Source: CAIOGO01 sp964447445 (lineage in GTDB: Bacteria > Bipolaricaulota > Bipolaricaulia > UBA7950 > UBA9294). From it: 20,251 nucleotides of DNA. The position numbers were made by a program, and so were the translations under genes. Of the stretch, positions 13,842-20,251 are shown piece after piece. Below the pieces are notes generated by a model. It was not told the DNA's origin. It saw nothing but the letters and a program-made list of their open reading frames with translations, and did not search any database. The stretch covers positions 1 through 20,251 of the forward strand of contig CAYUSW010000010.1 of NCBI GenBank assembly GCA_964447445.1, read 5' to 3'. Numbering within the stretch: position 1 is the stretch's first letter; every line of letters starts with the position of its first letter.

Positions 13842-14687
13842 ATGAGTCAGGACGTATACCGATTCGCAGTGGGGAATCTCGACTGCATCGCCGTGCGCGA
13901 CGCCTCCGAGGTTGCGCCTGTCCGTGACCTCGTCCTGGACATCGACGATCCCGCAGTGGCGAAGGCGTTCGCTGCCCGCGGCTGGTCGACAGGAGACGTG
14001 CCCTACGACTTCCTCGCGTTGTTCGTCCGAGCGGGGCGCGCGTTGCTCGCGATCGACGTCGGATGGGGCGCGTCTGCCGACCACATCCAGGGCCGATTCG
14101 CCGAGACTCTGGCCGAGGTGGGGGTCGCACCGGGCGATGTCACGTACGTCATCCTGACGCACCTCGACGACGACCATGCAGGGGGCGTCCTCGACCCGCG
14201 GGGCGAGCTGGCTTTCCCCGGCGCGAGCCATGTCATCGATGCGGACGCCTGGGACTGGTACACAGCCGAGAGGAATCTCGCCGCGATGCCGCGCGCGGCG
14301 GCCGCGTTGTACGGAGCGATGAAGGTAGCCCTCGAGAGCCACGTGCAGCTCACGCAGGGCGAGACGGAGATCATCCCCGGCGTGCGCACGATTCCGGCTC
14401 CCGGCCACCGGCTCGGCCACGTCGCCGTAGAGCTCGTCTCCGAAGGCAAGACCCTCCTCCATCTGGCGGACACGGTGCTCCATCCCATCGTCGTCGAGCA
14501 CCCGGAATGGAGGACTGGATACGACTCCTCACAGGAGAAGATCCGGGAGACGCGGCGCCGCCTGTTTGATCGTGCGGCGAAGAGCGACGCTCTCGTCTTC
14601 CTCTCGCACGCGCCGTTCCCGGGGCTCGGTCACATCACGCGAGAGGGAGCAGCTTGGCGTTGGCGTCCCCTCAACGACGGCGCGTAG
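13842..14687 (+). CDS. Metallo-beta-lactamase-fold hydrolase (lactonase-like)
   Basis: The protein is 281 aa. ATG 13842 follows AAGGAG (13832-13837). The metal motif reads HLDDDHAGG (H107, D109, D111, H112). The second His of the usual HxHxDH is Asp, a variant I recall from some MBL subgroups. Further ligands are PGHRLGH (H179/H183), D200 in HLADTV and H246 or H254 in SHAPFPGLGH. The length and layout are close to AHL-lactonase-type (quorum-quenching) and related lactone or ester hydrolases, but the substrate is unknown. It is cytoplasmic. It sits between the saccharopine-type oxidoreductase and an alpha/beta hydrolase that starts 21 bp after it, so the two hydrolases may act in one pathway. 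Confidence 0.9.
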   Translation: MSQDVYRFAVGNLDCIAVRDASEVAPVRDLVLDIDDPAVAKAFAARGWSTGDVPYDFLALFVRAGRALLAIDVGWGASADHIQGRFAETLAEVGVAPGDVTYVILTHLDDDHAGGVLDPRGELAFPGASHVIDADAWDWYTAERNLAAMPRAAAALYGAMKVALESHVQLTQGETEIIPGVRTIPAPGHRLGHVAVELVSEGKTLLHLADTVLHPIVVEHPEWRTGYDSSQEKIRETRRRLFDRAAKSDALVFLSHAPFPGLGHITREGAAWRWRPLNDGA

Positions 14688-14708
14688 GCGGAGAAGGAGG
14701 TCATTGAC

Positions 14709-15476
14709 TTGGAGTCCTTCCTCTGGTCGGCGAGCAGCTCATTCATTCGATTCCACGACTTCCCAGGCCGCGAGCCCGCATTGGTCCTCATCCACGGCCT
14801 CGGAGCATCGGCGGCTCAGGCGTTCGTCGACACGTGCCGGCGCCCGCCGCTTCGCGACCGCCGGTGCATCGCTCCGGACCTTCTTGGCTTCGGGCACAGC
14901 GATCACCCCGAGACGTTTTCTTACTCAGTCGAGGACCACGCCGCTTCGGTCGCCGCGCTTGTCGACGCGCTCGGGCTCGACACCATCCAGCTCGTGGGAC
15001 ACAGCATGGGCGGCGCCGTGGCCATCGCCCTCGCAGCGTCGCGCCCGGATCTCGTCGCGCGCCTCATCCTCGTCGAAGCGCATCTGGATCCCACCCCGGG
15101 ATCAGTCAGCGGACCGGTCGTCGCGTCTCCCGAGAGCGACTTCGTGCGTAGCGGCCACGCAGATCTCGTGCGACTCTTCGCGTCGCAGGGACTCGCGAGC
15201 TATGCGGGGGCGTTCCAGGTCGCTGATCCGGTGGGCATTCACCGCACTGCTGTCTCGCTCCTCGCCCCGCGTCGTCCGTCGTTCCGCGAGATGCTGGTCG
15301 CACTTCCTACGCCGCGCACGTTCTTCTTCGGCGGTAGGAACGCCTCCGATCCCGACGTCGAGTGGCTGCCTGCGCACGGGATACCGATCCGCATGATCCC
15401 GGATGCCGGTCACGATCTCATGAGCGACCAGCCGGACGCGTTCGCCGACGAGCTCTCGCGTCTCTTGTCCTCCTGA
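14709..15476 (+). CDS. Alpha/beta-fold hydrolase
   Basis: The protein is 255 aa. The start is TTG 14709, set by AAGGAGG (14694-14700) 8 nt upstream; no in-frame ATG lies near the conserved N-terminus. HG at 29-30 is the oxyanion loop. GHSMGG (97-102) holds the nucleophile S99. The acid is probably D214 or D216 in NASDPD, and the base is H235 in DAGHDLM. DLLGFGHSD is the typical strand-turn before the cap. These motifs fit esterases, lactonases and C-C bond hydrolases of the same fold. The weak TTG codon may lower its yield relative to its neighbours. It is cytoplasmic and part of the four-gene operon; substrate not predictable. Confidence 0.9.
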   Translation: MESFLWSASSSFIRFHDFPGREPALVLIHGLGASAAQAFVDTCRRPPLRDRRCIAPDLLGFGHSDHPETFSYSVEDHAASVAALVDALGLDTIQLVGHSMGGAVAIALAASRPDLVARLILVEAHLDPTPGSVSGPVVASPESDFVRSGHADLVRLFASQGLASYAGAFQVADPVGIHRTAVSLLAPRRPSFREMLVALPTPRTFFFGGRNASDPDVEWLPAHGIPIRMIPDAGHDLMSDQPDAFADELSRLLSS

Positions 15477-15481
15477 GGCGA

Positions 15482-15504
15482 GCGCCTTCGGCCCGTTCGG
15501 GCGC
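15482..15504 (+). terminator. Weak terminator-like hairpin between the hydrolase and transporter genes
   Basis: GCGCC (15482-15486) pairs with GGCGC (15500-15504) around a 13-nt loop, and GGTTTCTTG follows. The stem is short and the T-run broken. It may only reduce read-through into the transporter gene, which is 69 bp from the hydrolase stop. Confidence 0.22.
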
Positions 15505-15545
15505 GGTTTCTTGCACCTCTTCCAGCTCGGGGGGATGATGCCAAG

Positions 15546-16721
15546 ATGGACATCACGCGCCGTGAGCGCCCGTGGGCTCGTACGGGACTTCTCTTCATAG
15601 GCCACGCCGTGAACGACGGCTACGGAGGCTTCTTCGCGCCGCTCCTGCCCCTTCTCATCGAACGACTCGACCTCTCGCTCGCTCTCGCCGGGTTCCTCGG
15701 CACGACTCGCATTCTCACGAACACGGCACTCCAGCCGAGCTTCGGTCATCTGATCGATCGCTCCCAGCGACCGAGCCTTCTCGTCGTCGGCCCACTCCTC
15801 ACCGTGGCGGCGATGAGCTTCATCGGGCGCGCCGGGAGCGTCCCAGCCCTCGTGCTGCTTCTCGTCTTCGCTGGAGTGGGAACCGCGCTCTTCCACCCCG
15901 CGGCTGCATCGCTCGTCACGATGGGCAAGCCAGCGCGCGCCGGGGTGCTCATGGCTCTCTTCTCGTCTGGGGGAGCGATCGGCGCCGGTCTCGCGCCGAT
16001 GGCAATCGTCGCGTTCACGACCGGCTTCTCCCTCGAGCGAACTCCCTGGCTCATCCTCCCTGGCGTCGCCCTGATCTCTGCCTTCGCGATTCCGCTTCGG
16101 CGTGTCTCGCCTGCGCGATCGGAAGGTGCGCCATCACGAGCTGACAGGACTCCGCTGCCGCCTCGGCTCGCGATCCTCTGGACCGCCATCGTCTTCGCCG
16201 CGCTGGGAGCTACTGCCTTTTCCACGTTCCTCGCGGTCCTCGTCACGGAGCGCGGCGGAAGCACGTGGCTTGGCGGAGCCGCGATCAGCGCGTACCTGAT
16301 CGGCGGCGCGGCGATGGAGTTCCTCGCCGGGAACCTCTCCGACCGGTTCGGCCGCAAGGTGGTCATGATCGGCTCGCTGGCCCTCGCAACGCCCTTCCTG
16401 CTGGGCTTCCTCCACGCGCCGACGAGCCTGCTTCTTCCTTTCGCCGCGCTCAGCGGAGCGTTCTCGCTCGCCTACTCGCCCGTGGGGATCGTCGCCGCGC
16501 ACGAGTGCGCCCCAGGGCGCAGGGGCCTCGTGTCAGGTCTCGTGATGGGCTTGGCGTGGGGTGTCGGCGGCATCGCCCTGACACCCATTGGGTGGCTCGC
16601 GGACCGCTACGGTCTCGTCTCGGTCATGACGTTCGTGGGCTTCCTGCCCCTTGCCGCCGCAGCGGTGCTTCTCTTCTATCGGGAGCCCAAGCGCGAGATG
16701 TCTGCCACGAAGAACGGCTGA
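15546..16721 (+). CDS. MFS transporter, fosmidomycin-resistance (Fsr)-like
   Basis: The protein is 391 aa, the usual size of a 12-helix MFS carrier. ATG 15546 follows the G-run GGGGGG near 15529-15534. The first helix motif GHAVNDGYGGFFAPLLPLL is typical of the Fsr-like branch. The loop between helices 2 and 3 reads GHLIDRSQRP. The matching loop in the second half is GNLSDRFGRK. ALFHPAAASLV in helix 4 is also characteristic. Family members export fosmidomycin or other small molecules in exchange for protons, but substrate cannot be predicted. As last gene of the operon with two hydrolases, it may export their product or a toxic substrate. It ends 14 bp from the convergent membrane-protein gene, with no clear terminator between. 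Confidence 0.9.
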   Translation: MDITRRERPWARTGLLFIGHAVNDGYGGFFAPLLPLLIERLDLSLALAGFLGTTRILTNTALQPSFGHLIDRSQRPSLLVVGPLLTVAAMSFIGRAGSVPALVLLLVFAGVGTALFHPAAASLVTMGKPARAGVLMALFSSGGAIGAGLAPMAIVAFTTGFSLERTPWLILPGVALISAFAIPLRRVSPARSEGAPSRADRTPLPPRLAILWTAIVFAALGATAFSTFLAVLVTERGGSTWLGGAAISAYLIGGAAMEFLAGNLSDRFGRKVVMIGSLALATPFLLGFLHAPTSLLLPFAALSGAFSLAYSPVGIVAAHECAPGRRGLVSGLVMGLAWGVGGIALTPIGWLADRYGLVSVMTFVGFLPLAAAAVLLFYREPKREMSATKNG

Positions 16722-16735
16722 CCGACCGACACCGG

Positions 16736-17446
16736 CTAGCCCGTCTGCGGGACCGCCGGCGACTCGATCTCCGTCGCAACCTTGCGCTCGACTGCCACGA
16801 GCCGCGCCAGAAAAGCTGCCAGCACGAGGGCGAAGTGACACATGATCGACGGCAGTGCGCCTTGTGTTGTCGGTACGAACCACGTCACGACGAGCGACGG
16901 AACGATAAAGCCGACCGACCCCGTACGCAGTTCGGCGAAGAGCCGCCGCCCGCTCGCGTCCAGAGCAGCCTTCGCGCCGTACGCCGAGAACCCGACCATC
17001 CCAAGCAGGCCGAGCCAGTAGAAGCCGGCGTACACCTGGAATCGCGGCATCGCGTGGGAGTACCGCGCGAACACGGTCGAGCACACGGAAGCTGAGACGA
17101 ATCCCGGGTCGACGGCGATCCAGACCATAATGCCGCCTGCTGCGGCCAGCATCGCGTAGGCCGCGCCGGTGACAAAGCGCGAGCGCCGCTCGAACAGGCG
17201 TGAACACAGGAGAAGCCCCAATGGCGGCAGCCACGTGACATCGATGAACGCGAGGCGCGGGAGAAAGCCGTAGGTCGGGGCAGCGGTGCAGATCAGCACT
17301 TCTGTGATCTGGTAGCCAGCAAGCAAGAGGAGGACGGCACTCGTGATCCGCACGACGTCCTTCCGACCCGGACCCGTCAGAGCCCAACCAGCGGCCACGA
17401 CTTCAAACGCCGCCGTCGCCAGCCCGAGAATCGGTGAGTAGTCCAT
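16736..17446 (-). CDS. Seven-helix membrane protein, function unknown
   Basis: The protein is 236 aa. ATG 17446 has a good GGGAGGGG about 3 nt upstream. Seven hydrophobic segments are visible (about 5-24, 31-54, 64-82, 91-112, 137-157, 176-192, 197-218), with an acidic, polar tail after helix 7. No transporter, kinase or enzyme motif was seen. The arrangement recalls stand-alone versions of the seven-helix sensor modules found at the N-terminus of some histidine kinases, but this is only a resemblance. Several cysteines lie in or near helices (for example C52, C81, C122, C203). It is convergent with the MFS gene and divergent from the thioredoxin gene across about 240 bp. Confidence 0.8.
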   Translation of the reverse strand: MDYSPILGLATAAFEVVAAGWALTGPGRKDVVRITSAVLLLLAGYQITEVLICTAAPTYGFLPRLAFIDVTWLPPLGLLLCSRLFERRSRFVTGAAYAMLAAAGGIMVWIAVDPGFVSASVCSTVFARYSHAMPRFQVYAGFYWLGLLGMVGFSAYGAKAALDASGRRLFAELRTGSVGFIVPSLVVTWFVPTTQGALPSIMCHFALVLAAFLARLVAVERKVATEIESPAVPQTG

Positions 17447-17516
17447 GTCCCCTCCCAGCCCTTCCGGGCGAAGAATACACGATCCGGACTCGTCAGATCC
17501 ACCAGCTACTCAGGGT

Positions 17517-17545
17517 TTGTCGCCTCGCGCACGGGCGCGTACGAT
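17517..17545 (+). promoter_or_regulatory. Sigma70-like promoter for a leaderless transcript upstream of the thioredoxin gene
   Basis: TTGTCG (17517-17522) and TACGAT (17540-17545) have the ideal 17-bp spacing. This is the best sigma70-like match I found in the window. Transcription should begin about 7 nt after the -10, at 17552, which is the A of an ATG. That is the layout of leaderless mRNAs. Confidence 0.55.
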
Positions 17546-17551
17546 GCCACC

Positions 17552-17689
17552 ATGGCTGAACCCGACCGCACGTCTACGGAGGGAGCTTCGCCGGTCCCTC
17601 CTCCTGCTCGAGACAAGCGCCCACCGGCATCGTGCCGCGGCGGGGTCTGCGCTCTGACGGATCTCCCTCAGCTGGACAAGAGGACTTGA
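17552..17689 (+). CDS. Candidate 45-aa leaderless small ORF
   Basis: The frame runs from ATG 17552 to TGA 17687-17689, and that TGA shares its last base with the ATG of the thioredoxin gene (TGATG). The predicted +1 is the A of the ATG. The peptide starts MAEPDRTSTEGASPVPPP, is rich in Pro, Arg and Thr, and has a CRGGVC pair. It has no signal peptide or known motif. About 64% of third codon positions are G or C, which looks lower than in the neighbouring genes, so it may be a leader or upstream ORF rather than a stable protein. If it is translated, coupling would help start the thioredoxin gene, whose own ribosome site (AAGAGG, 17678-17683) is modest. Confidence 0.35.
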   Translation: MAEPDRTSTEGASPVPPPARDKRPPASCRGGVCALTDLPQLDKRT

Positions 17690-18522
17690 TGGCCAGAAGT
17701 CGCGATGCGCTCCTCGCCGAGTTCCAAGCTCGCGCCGATCGGAACGACAACGCCGGCGCTCTCGCGAGTCTCCTCGAGCTCATCGCGCTCGACGGCGCCA
17801 CCGACGATCGACTCCTCTGGAAACATCAGCTGTTGAGCGATCTCGGCCGCCACGTCGAGGCCCTCGACGCGGCGCTCGAGTTCGAGCGTGTCGCCGGGCG
17901 AAAGAGCCCATTCAACTACGTCCGCATCGCCGAGTCCCACCTCGCGCTGGAGCACACGGAAGAAGCCTTCGACTGGCTCGAACGCGCGACCGACGAGCGA
18001 GGGTTTCGTCATGCCCGCCTGTTCCAGCACGAGCCGTTCGACGCGCTCGTGACCCACCCACACTACCGAGAGCTCGTCGCCATGATCGAGAAGAACACCG
18101 GCGTCGGAACCGTGCTCCCGGACTTCGCGGTCGAGCTCCTCGACGGCACGCGTCTTCGACTCTCGAGCCTGCGCGGCTCCGTCGTGCTCGTCGACTTCTG
18201 GGCGACGATTTGCCCACCTTGCGTCGACGAGATGCCGAACCTCAGGCGCCTCTACGAGCGCTACGGGAGACGGGAGTTCACGATCCTCGGAATCAGCCTC
18301 GACAGCGATCTCGACACCGCGAGGACGTTCCTCGCAGAGCACGAGATCGCGTGGCCGAACGCCTGCTCAGGCGATCGCTGGGCCGACAGGACGGCCAAGC
18401 TCCTCAACGTCCACGCCACACCGTCGGTATGGCTTGTCGACCGCGCGGGCGTCGCCTGCGCCTTTGACCTCCGCGGAGACGACCTCGTGAGGGCCGTTGC
18501 CGGCCTCGCCACGGAGACGTAG
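17689..18522 (+). CDS. TlpA-like thioredoxin-domain protein with helical repeat N-terminus
   Basis: The protein is 277 aa from ATG 17689 (AAGAGG at 17678-17683). A GTG at 17632 is in frame but would add 19 unconserved residues. Residues 1-135 are helical and TPR-like (ADRNDNAGALASLLELIALDG and later AESHLALEHTEEAFDWLERA). Residues 140-277 form a TlpA/ResA-type thioredoxin domain: VLPDFAVELLDGTRLRLSSL, then WATICPPC with redox cysteines C175 and C178, and HATPSVWLVD with the cis-proline. The position before CPPC is Ile where Trp is common. No signal peptide is present, although most TlpA relatives are exported or anchored, so this one is probably cytoplasmic. It likely reduces or oxidises a client bound by the N-terminal repeats. 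The client is unknown. Confidence 0.9.
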   Translation: MARSRDALLAEFQARADRNDNAGALASLLELIALDGATDDRLLWKHQLLSDLGRHVEALDAALEFERVAGRKSPFNYVRIAESHLALEHTEEAFDWLERATDERGFRHARLFQHEPFDALVTHPHYRELVAMIEKNTGVGTVLPDFAVELLDGTRLRLSSLRGSVVLVDFWATICPPCVDEMPNLRRLYERYGRREFTILGISLDSDLDTARTFLAEHEIAWPNACSGDRWADRTAKLLNVHATPSVWLVDRAGVACAFDLRGDDLVRAVAGLATET

Positions 18523-18585
18523 AAGACGGCCCCGGCGTCGACCACTGCGGCTGCGGCTACGTGGGCGCGACCCCGTCGCCCTGGC

Positions 18586-19113
18586 TCAGACGGCGGCGTC
18601 GAACTCGTCGCGGTAGCGGGCCACGCCGGAGACGCCGCGCATCGCGTCCAGGTCAAAGACGAGGACCATGAACGCCTCGTCGGGAACGTCCTTCCACTGG
18701 CACGTGAGGCCATGCCGCGATGCGCGCTCGAATCCAAACCGTGGGTAGTACTCGGGGTGACCGAGGACGATGACGAACGGGCAGTCGTCGGTTCGCAGGA
18801 GTTCGAGTCCTCGACACACGAGAGCCGAGCCAATCCCTTGCCGCTGCCGTTTCGGGACCACGGCCAGCGGCGCGAGCCCCATCCCAGCGACGCGTCGCCC
18901 GACATACCGCTCGCCGTCATCGACGATCACGGGTGTAAACAGGACGTGGCCGACGATCGCGCCGTCGTCCTCCGCGACAAGCGACAGGAACGGAGTGTCC
19001 GCCTGGCGCAGCCGATCGACGACGTCGGCCTCCTCCGGCCGCGCGAACGCCAACTCGTTGACGCGGCGGATCCCCGTGCTATCTCGAGGTTGCTCGACGC
19101 GGAGAATCGGCAT
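18586..19113 (-). CDS. GNAT-family N-acetyltransferase (YhbS-like)
   Basis: The protein is 175 aa. The ATG at 19113 has no ribosome site, but TACGAT lies exactly 6 nt upstream, so it may be leaderless. An open frame continues upstream on this strand without family similarity. The acetyl-CoA loop is RQRQGIGSALV (89-99). GHPEYYPRFGF (118-128) is the signature of the YhbS/COG3153 branch, and MGLAPLAVVP is the usual preceding strand. Family members transfer an acetyl group from acetyl-CoA to an amine; the acceptor is not known for this one. It is cytoplasmic. It is convergent with the thioredoxin gene (63-bp gap) and divergent from the phosphotransferase gene. Confidence 0.9.
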   Translation of the reverse strand: MPILRVEQPRDSTGIRRVNELAFARPEEADVVDRLRQADTPFLSLVAEDDGAIVGHVLFTPVIVDDGERYVGRRVAGMGLAPLAVVPKRQRQGIGSALVCRGLELLRTDDCPFVIVLGHPEYYPRFGFERASRHGLTCQWKDVPDEAFMVLVFDLDAMRGVSGVARYRDEFDAAV

Positions 19114-19119
19114 GCGCAC

Positions 19120-19125
19120 ATCGTA
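19120..19125 (-). promoter_or_regulatory. -10 element TACGAT placed for a leaderless GNAT mRNA
   Basis: On the minus strand the order is TACGAT, six bases (GTGCGC), then the ATG at 19113. The same hexamer and the same spacing occur on the plus strand at 17540-17554. The -35 region at 17 bp (GCAACG) is poor. Confidence 0.4.
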
Positions 19126-19236
19126 CCGCACCGTCGCTCTGCCGTTGCTGCGGACAATGCGTCGACTCACGATCTGCCCCACCGTTCCCTGGCTCGCGGG
19201 GGACCTTGGGTGCGTGCAGAGGCGGCATCGGTCACG

Positions 19237-20184
19237 ATGCACTTGCCTATGACACCAGAAGACACGCCCGGCGTACCGAGAGTCCGACGCGGACCGATCC
19301 CGTGGCTCGCCGCCCCGCTTCGGGTCTGCGTCGAAGAAGCCGTCTCCGCCTACGAAGGCCGTCCGTGGAGGATCAAGAGCGAGGCGGATCTGTCGGAATT
19401 CGCCTGCCACCGCTGCGCCATCGTGTCGGACGGCTCCTCTTCCGTCTTCTTCAAGTACAGCGAGACGTCGAACGCCCGAGCGCAGTTCGCGACCGAACTC
19501 TCCGGCCTGAAGACACTGTCGGCGACGGCCGGCGTCCTCATCCCCGAGCCGATCGGCATCGTGCCCGTAGAAGGAGGGACGCTCCTCGTCCTCGAGGCCC
19601 TGGAAGCGGTCGAGCGCGGACCGCGCGAGTGGAGAGAGATCGGAGCGACCCTGGCTCGCATCCATCGCGTGCGCGGCGACGCGTGCGGCCTGGACTCGAA
19701 CGGTTTCTGGGGCCCGCTGGCTCAAGACAACGCGCCCGCGCCGACGTGGGCGGACTTCTTCGCGCAGCGCAGGCTCTTGCCGTTGCTGAAGACGGCCGTC
19801 GATTCGGGCCATCTCCCCGTCACCGTGTCCCGCGACGTGGAGCGACTGATCCCGCGCCTTCGGGACCTCTGCGGACCCGAGGCGTCCCCGCGGCTGTTGC
19901 ACGGGGACGCGCAGCAGAACAACTTCATCAGCACGGCCGCGGGCACGTTCGTGATCGATCCCGCGGTTTACTACGGCCATCCCGAGATCGACCTCGCCCT
20001 GCTTGACGCGTTCCAACCGGTGCCCGACTCTGTTTTCGCGGGCTACCGAGAGGAAGCGCCGATCGATCGGGGGTTCTTCGAGCGGCGCGATCTGTGGCGC
20101 CTTCCCCTCGACCTCGCCGCGGTGGCCCTCGAGGGTCCCGACCACCTGAGCCGGTTGACGAGTGCGCTCGGAAAGTACGTGTAG
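19237..20184 (+). CDS. Fructosamine-kinase-family phosphotransferase
   Basis: The protein is 315 aa from ATG 19237. In-frame alternatives are ATG 19249 (311 aa) and GTG 19210, which has GGGGGA 6 nt upstream and is a serious competitor. The catalytic loop is LLHGDAQQNNF (H222, D224, N229), and IDPAVYYGHPEIDLALL (D241) is the metal-binding segment characteristic of fructosamine kinases. FFKYSE (K73) and E87 complete the nucleotide site. GFWGPLAQDNAPAPTWADFFAQRRL is the usual central block. Typical members read HGDLWSGN, so the AQQ triplet here is a departure. Known enzymes phosphorylate sugars attached to amines and thereby start removal of glycation damage; some bacterial relatives act on other substrates. 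It is cytoplasmic and shares a 123-bp divergent gap with the acetyltransferase gene. Confidence 0.9.
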   Translation: MHLPMTPEDTPGVPRVRRGPIPWLAAPLRVCVEEAVSAYEGRPWRIKSEADLSEFACHRCAIVSDGSSSVFFKYSETSNARAQFATELSGLKTLSATAGVLIPEPIGIVPVEGGTLLVLEALEAVERGPREWREIGATLARIHRVRGDACGLDSNGFWGPLAQDNAPAPTWADFFAQRRLLPLLKTAVDSGHLPVTVSRDVERLIPRLRDLCGPEASPRLLHGDAQQNNFISTAAGTFVIDPAVYYGHPEIDLALLDAFQPVPDSVFAGYREEAPIDRGFFERRDLWRLPLDLAAVALEGPDHLSRLTSALGKYV

Positions 20185-20251
20185 CGCGCCGGGGGCCGCG
20201 AACCTCGGACGGCAGGTCGCACCCCGCTGCCTCGACTGGCGGCTGTCGAAG
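20185..20251. other. Window edge after the phosphotransferase gene
   Basis: The last 67 bp contain no start codon with a ribosome site and no clear terminator. I see nothing assignable here. Confidence 0.6.

Noticed and set aside
10719..14130. Minus-strand frames of about 390-400 codons opposite the regulator and oxidoreductase genes (10719-11900, 11901-13085, 12910-14130)
   Set aside because: They are low-complexity, Arg/Ala-rich translations, antisense to well-supported genes, without ribosome sites or family motifs.
18517..18562. 6-bp inverted repeat ACGTAG/CTACGT between the convergent thioredoxin and GNAT genes
   Set aside because: The loop is 34 nt with no flanking T-run, so it is too weak to call a terminator.
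19114..20145. N-terminal extension of the GNAT frame on the minus strand
   Set aside because: The 344 extra residues have no acetyltransferase similarity and lie antisense to the phosphotransferase gene. The family alignment begins at ATG 19113.
1..20251. CRISPR array, insertion sequence, tRNA or rRNA
   Set aside because: I looked for regularly spaced repeats, transposase motifs with terminal repeats, and tRNA-like cloverleaf ends on both strands and saw none.

Overview
The window is a 20.25-kb piece of a high-G+C bacterial chromosome (roughly two thirds G+C, judged by eye). It holds 16 well-supported protein genes, one candidate small ORF and no recognisable tRNA, rRNA, CRISPR array or insertion sequence. 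Most genes have a clear purine-rich ribosome binding site (GGAGG-like), so this is a bacterium. The mix is a giant secreted multidomain protein, an AfsR/SARP-like BTAD-ATPase-TPR regulator, an MtfA peptidase, an Fe-S flavoprotein and a fructosamine-kinase relative. That suggests a poorly sampled, high-G+C, probably environmental lineage. I cannot name the phylum from the sequence.

Layout. (1) 130-4816: a two-gene exported module. The first protein is 1,267 aa, with a signal peptide, many acidic calcium-binding-like segments and a C-terminal zinc-protease signature like that of archaemetzincins. A 289-aa exported protein with a TPR-like tail follows. (2) 4817-5229: the only gene-free stretch over 300 bp. 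It contains an extended -10 promoter-like site, two abutting perfect helices that could form a small structured RNA, another hairpin, and a promoter for the next gene. (3) 5230-6165: a small zinc-ribbon protein and an iron-sulfur flavoprotein. (4) 9615-6178, minus strand: an uncharacterised protein, an MtfA-type peptidase and an M28-type aminopeptidase whose start overlaps the end of mtfA. (5) 9714-12593: the BTAD regulator, divergent from region 4. (6) 12649-16721: four plus-strand genes in close succession: a saccharopine-dehydrogenase-like oxidoreductase, a metallo-beta-lactamase-fold hydrolase, an alpha/beta hydrolase and a fosmidomycin-resistance-like MFS transporter. (7) 16736-20184: a seven-helix membrane protein (minus), a TPR-thioredoxin protein (plus), a YhbS-like GNAT acetyltransferase (minus), and a fructosamine-kinase-like phosphotransferase (plus) divergent from the GNAT gene.

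How the parts may fit. Region 1 looks like a co-translated secreted complex. Region 4 links two metallopeptidases. Region 6 reads as a catabolic or detoxification operon (oxidoreductase, two hydrolases, exporter), with a sigma70-like promoter overlapping the regulator's stop codon. Two places (17540-17554 and 19111-19125) show TACGAT followed by exactly six bases and then ATG, the layout of leaderless transcripts. One of them opens a 45-codon ORF joined to the thioredoxin gene by a TGATG overlap. The most unusual items are the altered archaemetzincin signature on a giant secreted protein, the candidate structured RNA near 4865-4957, and the leaderless small ORF.
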